NCBI GenBank assembly: GCA_025929595.1
Contig: JAICQA010000054.1
Location: 1 to 11,351, forward strand
Reading direction: 5' to 3'
DNA from: Xanthobacteraceae bacterium
Lineage (GTDB): Bacteria; Pseudomonadota; Alphaproteobacteria; Rhizobiales; Xanthobacteraceae
DNA: 11,351 nucleotides
This document shows, in pieces, positions 1 through 6,264 of the stretch. The first letter of the stretch is position 1. The number at the start of each line of letters is the position of its first letter. The position numbers and the translations under genes were made by a program. The notes beneath the pieces are model-generated. The model was not told where the DNA came from, did no database searches, and saw only the letters and a list, made by a program, of their open reading frames with translations.

Positions 1-645
1 ACCGACGATGGCGCCGACCACCTGACCGTCCGCACCCATGAAGCCGTGCGCCGAGTTCGGACCGCACGGATCCTTGCCGCCGCCGCTGCCGCCGATCCAT
101 TGCAAGGACGCCCTGCCGCCCGCCCATTTGACGAACGGCTCGACCGCCGAGACCGGCGTGAGGTCGCAGGCGTCGTTCTTGTTGTGCAGGACAAGCGTGC
201 GCGGCATTGCCGATGGCGATTTGATACCCTGCTGCGCGGGCAATTTTCCGGGCGGCATGAGCGAGCCCGAGATCAGCACAACGCTGTCGGGTTTCGCGCC
301 CCTGCCGACGGCGCGTCCCGCGAAACTCACGCCGGCGCTCATGCCGACGAGTCCCACCGGCTCCTTCACCGTGCGCATGTATTTGATCGCTTCGCCGATG
401 ACAGTACCGTGCGGCACTGTGAGTGTCGCAATGCCCTGCGCGTTCAGCGCGGCGCGATTGCGCAGCAGCGGATCGTCCGGACTGACGCCGCCCTTGCCGG
501 GAATGAGGATGGCGCTCGCGCGCGCGTTGGCGGGAACGTGCAGCGTGACCTGCTTGCCGCCGACCTGAAGCGACTCCTGCTTCTGCGCCTGCGCCGGCAG
601 AGCCGGCAACGCCAACATCATAAGGCAAGTCAAAACGCGGATCAT
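1..645 (-). CDS. Secreted alpha/beta-hydrolase-like protein (3' end beyond window)
   Basis: The reading frame opens at the ATG at 645-643 and runs without a stop to base 1, giving 215 residues with the C-terminus missing. The N-terminus is a signal peptide: Arg3, a Leu/Met-rich core, and a likely cut after AQA at residue 20. The rest fits a small alpha/beta hydrolase of the dienelactone-hydrolase or esterase type: a beta strand and oxyanion-like loop ILIPGKGG (47-53), a nucleophile elbow GMSAG (101-105, Ser103), an acid candidate in HNKNDACD (Asp158 or Asp161), and a His candidate at SAHGF (His200). Cys160 and Cys194 could form a disulfide, as expected for a periplasmic protein. It lies 27 bases after accC on the same strand and may be co-transcribed with it. 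The ribosome site is weak (a G-rich run about 6 bases before the ATG). The substrate cannot be told from sequence; the fold call is moderately sure. Confidence 0.72.
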   Translation of the reverse strand, partial: MIRVLTCLMMLALPALPAQAQKQESLQVGGKQVTLHVPANARASAILIPGKGGVSPDDPLLRNRAALNAQGIATLTVPHGTVIGEAIKYMRTVKEPVGLVGMSAGVSFAGRAVGRGAKPDSVVLISGSLMPPGKLPAQQGIKSPSAMPRTLVLHNKNDACDLTPVSAVEPFVKWAGGRASLQWIGGSGGGKDPCGPNSAHGFMGADGQVVGAIVG

Positions 646-672
646 TGGATCGCCCCCAAAGAGGAGATCAGG

Positions 673-2013
673 CTATCCCTCGGCGAGATAGTTTTCCAGC
701 CAGTGGATGTCGTATTCGCCGTTGATGATGTCGGGGTTGCGTACGAGTTGGCGGAACAGCGGCAGCGTCGTCTCGATGCCGTCCACGACATATTCGTCAA
801 GCGCGCGCCGCAGCCGCGACAGGCATTCGTTGCGCGTCTTGCCGTAGACGATCAGCTTGCCGATCAGGGAGTCATAGAAAGGCGGGATCGAGTAGCCCTG
901 ATAGATCGCGCTGTCGATGCGCACGCCGAGTCCGCCGGGTGGATAGTAGTAGCTGATGCGGCCGGGCGAGGGCGTGAAGGTGCGCGGGTTCTCGGCATTC
1001 ACGCGGCACTCGATGGCGTGGCCCTCGAAGGTGACGTCCTTCTGCGTGATCGCGAGCGGATTGCCGGCGGCGATTCGGATCTGCTCGTTCACGAGGTCGA
1101 TGCCGGTGATCATCTCGGTCACGGGATGCTCGACCTGCAGGCGGGTGTTCATCTCGATGAAATAGAACTCGCCGTCTTCGTACAGGAATTCGACCGTGCC
1201 GGCGCCGAGATACTTCAGGTCGCGCATGGCGGTCGCGACCGTGTCGCCGATCTTCGCGCGCATTTCGGCGTTGAGTGCGGGCGAGGGGCTTTCTTCCCAA
1301 ATCTTCTGATGACGGCGTTGCAGCGAGCAGTCGCGCTCGCCGAGATGCACCGCGTTGCCGCGCCCGTCGCCCAGCACCTGGATTTCAATGTGGCGCGGCT
1401 TGCCGAGATATTTTTCGAGATAGACCGCGTCGTCGCCGAACGCTGCCTTGGCTTCCGAGCGCGCCGTCGCGAGCGCGTTGGAAAGCGAGGCCTCATCTTT
1501 TGCGACCTTCATGCCGCGCCCACCGCCGCCGGCCGCGGCTTTCACGAGCACGGGAAAGCCGATCTGCTTGGCGATCTTGTGCGCTTCGGCATCCGAAGTG
1601 ACGCCGCCTTCGGAGCCCGGCACGACCGGAATTCCGAGGCGCTTGGCGGTGCGCTTGGCTTCGATCTTGTCGCCCATGACGCGGATATGTTCCGGCGAGG
1701 GACCGATAAAGGTGATGCCATGATCGCGCAGGATTTCCGCGAACCGCGCATTCTCGGACAGGAATCCGTAGCCCGGATGCACGGCTTCCGCGCCGGTGAT
1801 CTCGCAGGCCGCGAGGAGCGATGGAATATTGAGATAGGACTCACGCGCGGGCGGCGGACCGATGCAGACGCTTTCGTCGGCGAGCTTCACATGCATCGCG
1901 TCGGCGTCGGCCGTCGAATGTACCGCGACCGTCGAAATGCCGAGCTCCTTGCACGCGCGCAGCACGCGCAGCGCGATCTCGCCGCGGTTCGCGATCAGGA
2001 TCTTGTCGAACAT
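673..2013 (-). CDS. accC: Biotin carboxylase subunit of acetyl-CoA carboxylase
   Basis: This cytoplasmic enzyme uses ATP and bicarbonate to carboxylate the biotin on AccB, the first half-reaction of malonyl-CoA synthesis. Its 446 residues match the usual length (449 in E. coli) and align almost without gaps. It opens with DKILIANRGEIALR and has the biotin-carboxylase N domain (about 1-113), an ATP-grasp domain (about 114-325) and a C-terminal domain. Visible active-site residues are Lys116 and Lys158 (ATP), the glycine-rich loop 161-168, His208, Lys237 in QRRHQK, metal ligands Glu275 and Glu287, and Arg291 in EMNTRLQVEHP. The C domain ends in the expected PPFYDSLIGKLI and IDGIETT-like segments (here VDGIETT). 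The start follows the accB stop by 13 bases, so the two are surely coupled. The stop is TAG at 675-673. There is no truncation or missing key residue. Confidence 0.98.
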   Translation of the reverse strand: MFDKILIANRGEIALRVLRACKELGISTVAVHSTADADAMHVKLADESVCIGPPPARESYLNIPSLLAACEITGAEAVHPGYGFLSENARFAEILRDHGITFIGPSPEHIRVMGDKIEAKRTAKRLGIPVVPGSEGGVTSDAEAHKIAKQIGFPVLVKAAAGGGGRGMKVAKDEASLSNALATARSEAKAAFGDDAVYLEKYLGKPRHIEIQVLGDGRGNAVHLGERDCSLQRRHQKIWEESPSPALNAEMRAKIGDTVATAMRDLKYLGAGTVEFLYEDGEFYFIEMNTRLQVEHPVTEMITGIDLVNEQIRIAAGNPLAITQKDVTFEGHAIECRVNAENPRTFTPSPGRISYYYPPGGLGVRIDSAIYQGYSIPPFYDSLIGKLIVYGKTRNECLSRLRRALDEYVVDGIETTLPLFRQLVRNPDIINGEYDIHWLENYLAEG

Positions 2014-2026
2014 TCCGGACTCGTTC

Positions 2027-2473
2027 TCACTCGAGGATCATCAGCGGCTCGCCGAACTCCACCGGCTGCCCGTCTTCGAAGAGAATCTTCGTGATCTTGC
2101 CCGCGCGCGGGGCGGGGATCGCGTTCATCGTCTTCATTGCTTCGACGATGAGGAGCGTCTGACCGGCGGCGACTTCGGTGCCTTCCTCGACGAAGGTCTT
2201 TGCGCCCGGCTCTGGCGAGCGATAGGCGGTGCCGACCATCGGCGAATTGACCGCGCCCGGATGACGCTTCAGGTCCGCCGGCGCGGCCGCAGTAGGCACG
2301 GCGGCGAGGGCTACCGGTGCGGCAACGGGCGCGGCGACCACCGTTCCGCCGCGCGCCACCCGCAGGCGTTGATCGCCATGCTGCACTTCGATTTCGGACA
2401 GGTTGTTCGTGTCCAGCAGCTTCGCGAGCTGGTCGATCAGGTCGGAGTCGATTTCGATCTTGCGGCTGGCCAT
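2027..2473 (-). CDS. accB: Biotin carboxyl carrier protein of acetyl-CoA carboxylase
   Basis: AccB carries biotin between the AccC biotin carboxylase and the AccA/AccD carboxyltransferase. The 148-residue protein has the family's layout: an N-terminal helical part (1-40) with the IDSDLIDQLAKLL pattern, an Ala/Pro/Val-rich flexible linker (about 43-68), and a biotinyl/lipoyl domain (about 73-148). The biotin attachment site is EAMKTMN at 111-117, with Lys114 as the modified residue. The domain also has the SPMVGTAYRSPEPGAKTFVEEG segment, which marks the acetyl-CoA carboxylase type (the 'thumb'). Biotin is added by BirA, which is not in this window. The start lies only 4 bases after the aroQ stop. 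The end of aroQ supplies a weak purine-rich ribosome site (AAGAAGTGAG), suggesting translational coupling. The order aroQ-accB-accC is common in alphaproteobacteria. Confidence 0.97.
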   Translation of the reverse strand: MASRKIEIDSDLIDQLAKLLDTNNLSEIEVQHGDQRLRVARGGTVVAAPVAAPVALAAVPTAAAPADLKRHPGAVNSPMVGTAYRSPEPGAKTFVEEGTEVAAGQTLLIVEAMKTMNAIPAPRAGKITKILFEDGQPVEFGEPLMILE

Positions 2474-2477
2474 GCGC

Positions 2478-2924
2478 TCACTTCTTTTTCAGGATGCCCG
2501 CGAGGCCGGAAATCGCCAGCGCGTAGCCGTCGACACCGAGTCCGCAAATGACGCCGCGGGCGGCTTTGGAAATATAGGAATTGTGGCGGAAGCTTTCGCG
2601 CGCGTGGATGTTCGTGATGTGAACTTCCACGGTCGGAAGGCCGACCCCAAGGATCGCATCCATCATGGCGATCGAGGTGGTCGTGTAACCGGCCGGATTG
2701 ATGACGATGCCGGCGGCGTTCTTCTTGCCCGCCTCCTGGATGCAGTCGATCAATTCGCCTTCCTTGTTCGACTGTCGGAATTCAATCTCGTAGCCGTGCT
2801 TTTGCGCGGTGTCCCGGCACAGCGTCTCCACGTCGTCGAGCGTGGCGCGCCCGTATTTCTCGGGCTCCCGCTTGCCGAGCAGGTTCAGATTGGGGCCGTT
2901 GATGACGTAAATCAGACTGGGCAT
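2478..2924 (-). CDS. aroQ: Type II 3-dehydroquinate dehydratase
   Basis: The enzyme turns 3-dehydroquinate into 3-dehydroshikimate in the shikimate pathway; the type II enzyme is a cytoplasmic dodecamer. The 148 residues match the family length. The signature runs are present: INGPNLNLLG (8-17) with Arg19 and the catalytic Tyr24, FRQSNKEGELID (49-60), INPAGYTTTSIA (75-86) with Asn76, and VEVHITNIHARESFR (99-113) with catalytic His102 and Arg113. The C-terminus is a short Lys-rich end (KKK) after a GLGVDGYALAI segment. It is the first gene of a run with accB and accC. The start codon has no recognisable Shine-Dalgarno sequence; the 20 bases before it are C-rich, and a stem-loop sits just upstream (see 2937-2971). 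I chose the ATG at 2924 because it begins the family's expected N-terminus (LIYVINGPN). Confidence 0.97.
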   Translation of the reverse strand: MPSLIYVINGPNLNLLGKREPEKYGRATLDDVETLCRDTAQKHGYEIEFRQSNKEGELIDCIQEAGKKNAAGIVINPAGYTTTSIAMMDAILGVGLPTVEVHITNIHARESFRHNSYISKAARGVICGLGVDGYALAISGLAGILKKK

Positions 2925-2936
2925 GAGGGGCCGGGA

Positions 2937-2971
2937 TCGCCGCTACCCGGCCTCGCTGGCCGGCTGGGCGA
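2937..2971 (-). promoter_or_regulatory. Stem-loop in the aroQ leader
   Basis: In the sequence 13-47 bases upstream of the aroQ start there is a two-part inverted repeat. The inner stem CCGGCC/GGCCGG (2947-2952 with 2958-2963) has a 5-base loop. The outer stem TCGCC/GGCGA (2937-2941 with 2967-2971) is separated from it by an asymmetric internal loop. It lies between a candidate promoter and the start codon of a gene that lacks a clear ribosome site, so it could modulate aroQ translation. It could also be chance, since the local sequence is very GC-rich. No T-tract follows on either strand, so it is not a typical terminator. Confidence 0.3.
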
Positions 2972-2973
2972 CC

Positions 2974-3002
2974 CTTATAGGAAGCCCGATGGCCGGGGGG
3001 AA
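2974..3002 (-). promoter_or_regulatory. aroQ: Candidate sigma-70-type promoter for aroQ-accB-accC
   Basis: On the minus strand TATAAG (2979-2974) matches the -10 consensus at 5 of 6 bases. Seventeen bases upstream lies TTCCCC (3002-2997), a poor -35 with 3 of 6 matches. A transcript from here would have a leader of about 40-45 bases containing the stem-loop at 2937-2971. It is the only AT-rich hexamer in an otherwise very GC-rich stretch (2940-3020). The placement is right, but the -35 is weak, so this is a candidate only. Confidence 0.3.
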
Positions 3003-3099
3003 GCCCGGCCGGCCGAGGCCCTTAACGGGTGGATCGTCGACGGCGTCGTGAGATAGTGTGCGTCGGCTCCCTGGTCCTGCCGTAAGCAGACCTTGCAAC

Positions 3100-3114
3100 T
3101 CGTCGGTGCGACGA
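3100..3114. promoter_or_regulatory. Perfect dyad upstream of the TSUP gene
   Basis: TCGTCG-GTG-CGACGA is a perfect 6-base inverted repeat with a 3-base spacer. It is centred 43 bases before the transporter start at 3150. The size and place suit a binding site for a dimeric regulator of the transporter, and an 8-base palindrome CGTCGACG (3035-3042) lies nearby. In GC-rich DNA such dyads also arise by chance. I see no convincing -35/-10 pair for the transporter in 3003-3149. Confidence 0.2.
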
Positions 3115-3149
3115 TTCACGGGCCGCCTTCCTCACCGCACGAGTGCCTC

Positions 3150-3890
3150 ATGCCTGAAATCCATGTGCTGCTGCTGGCAGCCGCGATGTTTGCCGGCGCC
3201 GTTCTTTATTCTTCCGTCGGCCATGCCGGTGCTTCCGCCTATATCGCATTGATGGCGCTGTTTGGCATGGCGCCCGCAGTCATGCGTCCGACGGCGCTCG
3301 CGCTCAACATTCTGGTCGCGACAATCGGTTCGGTTCGCTACTTGCGTGCGGGCCTGTTTCGATGGCGGACGGCCTGGCCGCTCATGGTCGGTGCGGTGCC
3401 GTTCGCGTTCATCGGCGGAGCAATCCAGCTTCCTGGCGCATACTATCGCCCCATCGTCGGCATCGTTCTGCTCATCAGCGGCACGCGCTTGCTTCTGCCC
3501 GCGGACTTTATCGTCAACCGAGAACCTGCCGAGCAGCCGGTCGTTGTCGGCATTCTGGTCGGCGCCGCAATCGGGCTGCTCGCAGGGCTGACCGGTACAG
3601 GCGGCGGAATTTTTCTTTCACCGCTGCTTTTGTTTGCAGGCTGGTCGAGCACAAAAGTTGCTTCGGGGATCGCGGCGGTCTTCATCCTTGGCAATTCGAT
3701 CGCCGGGCTGCTTGGCAATGTCACTGCGGTCGGCACGCTGCCTGACGACCTTCCGATCTATGCGGCAGTCGTCGTCCTCGGCGCGCTGATCGGGACGACT
3801 TTGGGCATCCGCTGGGCGCCTGAGAGAATATTGAAGGCGCTCGGCGTCGTGTTGATCGTCGCGGGAATCAAGCTGATCGGCGTTTACTGA
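3150..3890 (+). CDS. TSUP (TauE/SafE) family membrane transporter
   Basis: This is an inner-membrane protein of 246 residues, nearly all hydrophobic helices (about eight segments). It has the two-fold pseudo-repeat of the TSUP family: a first-half signature SSVGHAGASAY (21-31) and a second-half signature LTGTGGGIFLSPLLLFAGW (147-165). The halves are joined by a hydrophilic loop with NREPAEQP (about 119-130). TSUP proteins export or import sulfur-containing or organic anions (sulfite, sulfoacetate, thiosulfate and others); the substrate here is unknown. I chose the ATG at 3150 (MPEIHVLLLAAAMF) because it directly precedes the first helix. A TTG at 3093 would add 19 polar residues that are unlike the family. 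The ribosome site is weak. The gene is alone on its strand, its stop is 9 bases from the dsbA-like stop (convergent), and it separates the M48-dsbA pair from aroQ. It has an AT-richer patch (30 of 60 bases G/C at 3601-3660). Confidence 0.9.
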   Translation: MPEIHVLLLAAAMFAGAVLYSSVGHAGASAYIALMALFGMAPAVMRPTALALNILVATIGSVRYLRAGLFRWRTAWPLMVGAVPFAFIGGAIQLPGAYYRPIVGIVLLISGTRLLLPADFIVNREPAEQPVVVGILVGAAIGLLAGLTGTGGGIFLSPLLLFAGWSSTKVASGIAAVFILGNSIAGLLGNVTAVGTLPDDLPIYAAVVVLGALIGTTLGIRWAPERILKALGVVLIVAGIKLIGVY

Positions 3891-3899
3891 CCGGCGTGC

Positions 3900-4679
3900 C
3901 TAGCAGACCGCCTGTCCGCATTTGCGGACGGATGCGATGTGGCCGCGCAGTTTGTCGGCACCCACCGCGCCGGGCACCACGTCGCCGCCGATGATGTAGC
4001 TCGGCGTGCCGTTGATACCGAGAGCGTCGGCGAGCCGATGGCTCTCGACGAGCGTCGCCTTGATCTCGTCGCTCTTGAGATCGCGCTCGAGCTGCGCCAT
4101 GTCCACGCCCGCGTCTTTCGCGGCCGCTCGAGCTTTGGCTCCGTCGGCCTGGCCGCGCGACGCCAGCAGGCGCTGGTGAAAGTCGAGATACTTCTTGCCG
4201 TCCTTGTCCTGCATCCGCACCGCGACTGCGACCTGCGCGGCCTCGATCGAGCCCGGCCCGAGCACCGGAAATTCCTTGAGCACGAACTTGATCTTGGGAT
4301 CCGCCTTCATGATCGTCATCATGTCTTCGAGCGCACGTTTACAGTAGCCGCAGTTGTAATCGAAGAATTCGACGACGGTGACATCGCCCTGCCGGTTGCC
4401 GACGACCACGCCGCGCGGCGAGTCGAAGATCAGTTTTTCATGTGTCTTGACCGCGGCGGCGCGCTCCTTCGATTCCGCTTCCGCTTCGCGCCGCTGCAAT
4501 TCCATCATCGCGTCGCGCAGAATTTCGGGATTCGCGAGCAGGTACTCGCGAATGATCTTCTCGACCTCCGGCTTGTCGGACGGCGAGATCGCGCCGGCGG
4601 GCAGCACCGCGGCCGTCAGCACGGCGGCGGCGCAAAGCAGCGCGGCGGCGGCCGCGCGGAACGAAAAATGCCGGTTCAT
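3900..4679 (-). CDS. ScsC/DsbA-like periplasmic thiol-disulfide oxidoreductase
   Basis: This 259-residue exported protein has a signal peptide (cut probably after AGA at residue 30). Next comes a charged helical segment (about 36-78: VEKIIREYLLANPEIL, then a Glu/Arg/Ala-rich helix) typical of the ScsC/Com1-type N-terminal domain. A thioredoxin fold of DsbA type follows, with a helical insert. The redox site is CGYC at 110-113, preceded by VVEFFDYN; the cis-proline loop is NGTPSYIIG (223-231, Pro226). Such proteins oxidise, or when oligomerised through the N-terminal helices isomerise, disulfides in the periplasm. Cys254 and Cys259 (the last residue) form an extra pair outside the active site. 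The start has a good ribosome site (AGGAG, 8 bases before the ATG) and lies 21 bases after the M48 gene stop, so the two are probably one operon. Whether it is an oxidase or an isomerase cannot be read from sequence. Confidence 0.92.
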   Translation of the reverse strand: MNRHFSFRAAAAALLCAAAVLTAAVLPAGAISPSDKPEVEKIIREYLLANPEILRDAMMELQRREAEAESKERAAAVKTHEKLIFDSPRGVVVGNRQGDVTVVEFFDYNCGYCKRALEDMMTIMKADPKIKFVLKEFPVLGPGSIEAAQVAVAVRMQDKDGKKYLDFHQRLLASRGQADGAKARAAAKDAGVDMAQLERDLKSDEIKATLVESHRLADALGINGTPSYIIGGDVVPGAVGADKLRGHIASVRKCGQAVC

Positions 4680-4700
4680 CGAAGAATCTCCTGAGGCCGC

Positions 4701-6113
4701 TCAGTTATGCTGAATTTTCGGCGGCTTGTAATTCACAATATCTTCAGCCCGCAGCCAGCCGGGCGAACCTTTCGCGAGTTCGCGTTGGGCGCGGGCGGCG
4801 AGTTGCCTGGCGGTGCTGAAATCGCCGTCATTGAAGCTGGCCTGCGCCGAGGCAAGCGCTGCATTGGCCTGATCGCCCTGACGGCCGAGCGCGATGGCGA
4901 GCTGCCGGTAGCCGATCGACGCGCTGGGCTCGCGCGACAGCGCCTGGCGCAATTCGGCGATGGCCTCCGCGGCCACCGATTTGTCGCCGGACTGTACCAG
5001 CGCCTGACCGAGCATCATGCGGATAAGGGGAGAGCCGTTCGACAGCGCCACGGCGCGCCGCAACGGTGCGATTGCCTCCCGCGCGCGTCCGCTTTCCAAG
5101 AGCGCCTGACCCTTCACTTCCTGGAAATAGGGATTGCCCGGCTCTTCCGCGATCAGCCCGTCGATTTGCCGGATGGCCGAATTGACGTTGCCATGGCGAT
5201 ACGTCGAGACCGCGCGTGCGTAGCGGGCCGGCATGCTGTTGTTCGACGCCGCATAACGGCGCATGACCGCGTCCGGCCGGTCGATGAAACCCGAGAGCTT
5301 GGCGCGGGCCATGTCGTGGCGATGCTGCAGGTCCTGCGGGTCCTTACGGTTGTAATGTGGGCTCGACCGCGCGAGATTTTCCAGCGCCGCGATGCGCTCG
5401 CGCGGCATCGGGTGGCTCATTGTGTATGGATCGACCGAGCGCGACAGGAACATCGCCTGATCGGCGAAGCGCGCGAAGGTCTCGAGCATACCCTTAGTGG
5501 ACTGGCCGGTCGCGTTGAGGAAGTTCACCGCGGCGCGGTCGGCGGCTTCTTCCTGCTGGCGGACATAGCCGAGCAGCGAACGCCGAATCATCTCCTGTGG
5601 CCCCATGACGAGACCCGGGATCGCCTGGCCGACACCTTGTACACCCGCTGCCGCGCCGGCGCCCGCCGCGCCCAGCGCCAGCAACATGGCGACGATCGAC
5701 GCGGTCTGGGCATTGGCAATCTGATCGCGCAGTCTCGCAAGATGGCCGCCGGCGATATGCCCGGCCTCGTGCGCGAGGACGCCGATCAACTGGTTCGGCG
5801 TCTCGGAGTCATAGAGTGCGCCCACATTGACGAAGATGCGGCGGCCGTCGGCCACGAAGGCATTGAAGCTGCGGTCGCCGAGCATGACGACCTCGACATT
5901 CTGGCCGCCGAGCTTGGCGGCGCGCAGGATCGGCCGTGTATAGTCGCGCAGGAGATCTTCGATCTCCGCGTCGCGGATCACGTTGAGCTTCGGTCCCTGC
6001 GCCCGGACCGGGGCGGGGAGCAGAAGCGCTGTGGTCAGGACGAGCGCGGCCATGCGCCGCGCAACCGCTGGCCCGTGCCCGCGCGTCCTGCTAGCTCTTG
6101 TCAGTCTAGTCAT
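4701..6113 (-). CDS. BepA-like M48 family metalloprotease with TPR repeats
   Basis: This 470-residue exported zinc protease resembles E. coli BepA (YfgC), a periplasmic protease/chaperone for outer-membrane protein assembly. A hydrophobic signal segment (about 21-38, ending VRAQ) is preceded by 20 Arg-rich residues. The M48 domain has the zinc motif HEAGH (115-119; catalytic Glu116) and the third ligand in EEAAD (Glu188). The HPMPRERI segment (234-241) matches the region of BepA's regulatory His246, here His234. A hydrophobic Gly/Ala-rich stretch (about 138-168) sits between the zinc motif and the third ligand. From about 295 to 448 the protein is alpha-helical with TPR-like units (for example GNPYFQEVKGQALLESGRAREAI and SPLIRMMLGQALVQSGD). 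Met21 (ATG at 6053) is an alternative start that would give a more ordinary signal peptide; neither start has a strong ribosome site. It is followed by the thiol protein gene. Confidence 0.93.
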   Translation of the reverse strand: MTRLTRASRTRGHGPAVARRMAALVLTTALLLPAPVRAQGPKLNVIRDAEIEDLLRDYTRPILRAAKLGGQNVEVVMLGDRSFNAFVADGRRIFVNVGALYDSETPNQLIGVLAHEAGHIAGGHLARLRDQIANAQTASIVAMLLALGAAGAGAAAGVQGVGQAIPGLVMGPQEMIRRSLLGYVRQQEEAADRAAVNFLNATGQSTKGMLETFARFADQAMFLSRSVDPYTMSHPMPRERIAALENLARSSPHYNRKDPQDLQHRHDMARAKLSGFIDRPDAVMRRYAASNNSMPARYARAVSTYRHGNVNSAIRQIDGLIAEEPGNPYFQEVKGQALLESGRAREAIAPLRRAVALSNGSPLIRMMLGQALVQSGDKSVAAEAIAELRQALSREPSASIGYRQLAIALGRQGDQANAALASAQASFNDGDFSTARQLAARAQRELAKGSPGWLRAEDIVNYKPPKIQHN

Positions 6114-6146
6114 GAAATCCAGCCGCTTTTTCGCGGGTTTCGAGGC

Positions 6147-6175
6147 ACGCTACGGGTGAGCCGCATGAGGGTCAA
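6147..6175 (-). promoter_or_regulatory. Candidate promoter for the M48-dsbA operon
   Basis: On the minus strand TTGACC (6175-6170) matches the -35 consensus at 5 of 6 bases. It is spaced exactly 17 bases from TAGCGT (6152-6147), a weak -10 with 3 of 6 matches. A transcript would begin about 25-30 bases before the ATG at 6113, which supports that start over Met21. Weak -10 boxes are common in GC-rich alphaproteobacteria. The rest of the divergent gap 6114-6264 shows no comparable promoter for the aminotransferase on the plus strand. Confidence 0.4.
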
Positions 6176-6264
6176 CGCGCCCATTGGTCACGAAGCAATC
6201 CGCAAATGCGCCGCTACCCTCACACCGTCCGAATGCGGCGAGAGCGCGGCATAGAGCCGATCCG

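Noticed and set aside
46..2094. Very long open frame on the plus strand (682 codons) opposite accC
   Set aside because: It lies antisense to the hydrolase and accC, which have clear family motifs. Its translation is Arg/Ala/Asp-rich with no domain pattern, the usual shadow of high GC at third codon positions.
3093..3149. TTG start giving a 19-residue N-terminal extension of the TSUP protein
   Set aside because: The added residues are polar and precede the first membrane helix; the ATG at 3150 gives the usual TSUP N-terminus.
3000..3900. Mobile element carrying the TSUP gene
   Set aside because: No transposase fragment, terminal inverted repeat or target-site duplication could be found at either side by eye.
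4707..6254. Plus-strand open frame of 515 codons opposite the M48 gene
   Set aside because: Antisense to a gene with HExxH and TPR motifs; composition is Arg/His/Asp-rich and no ribosome site or motif is seen.
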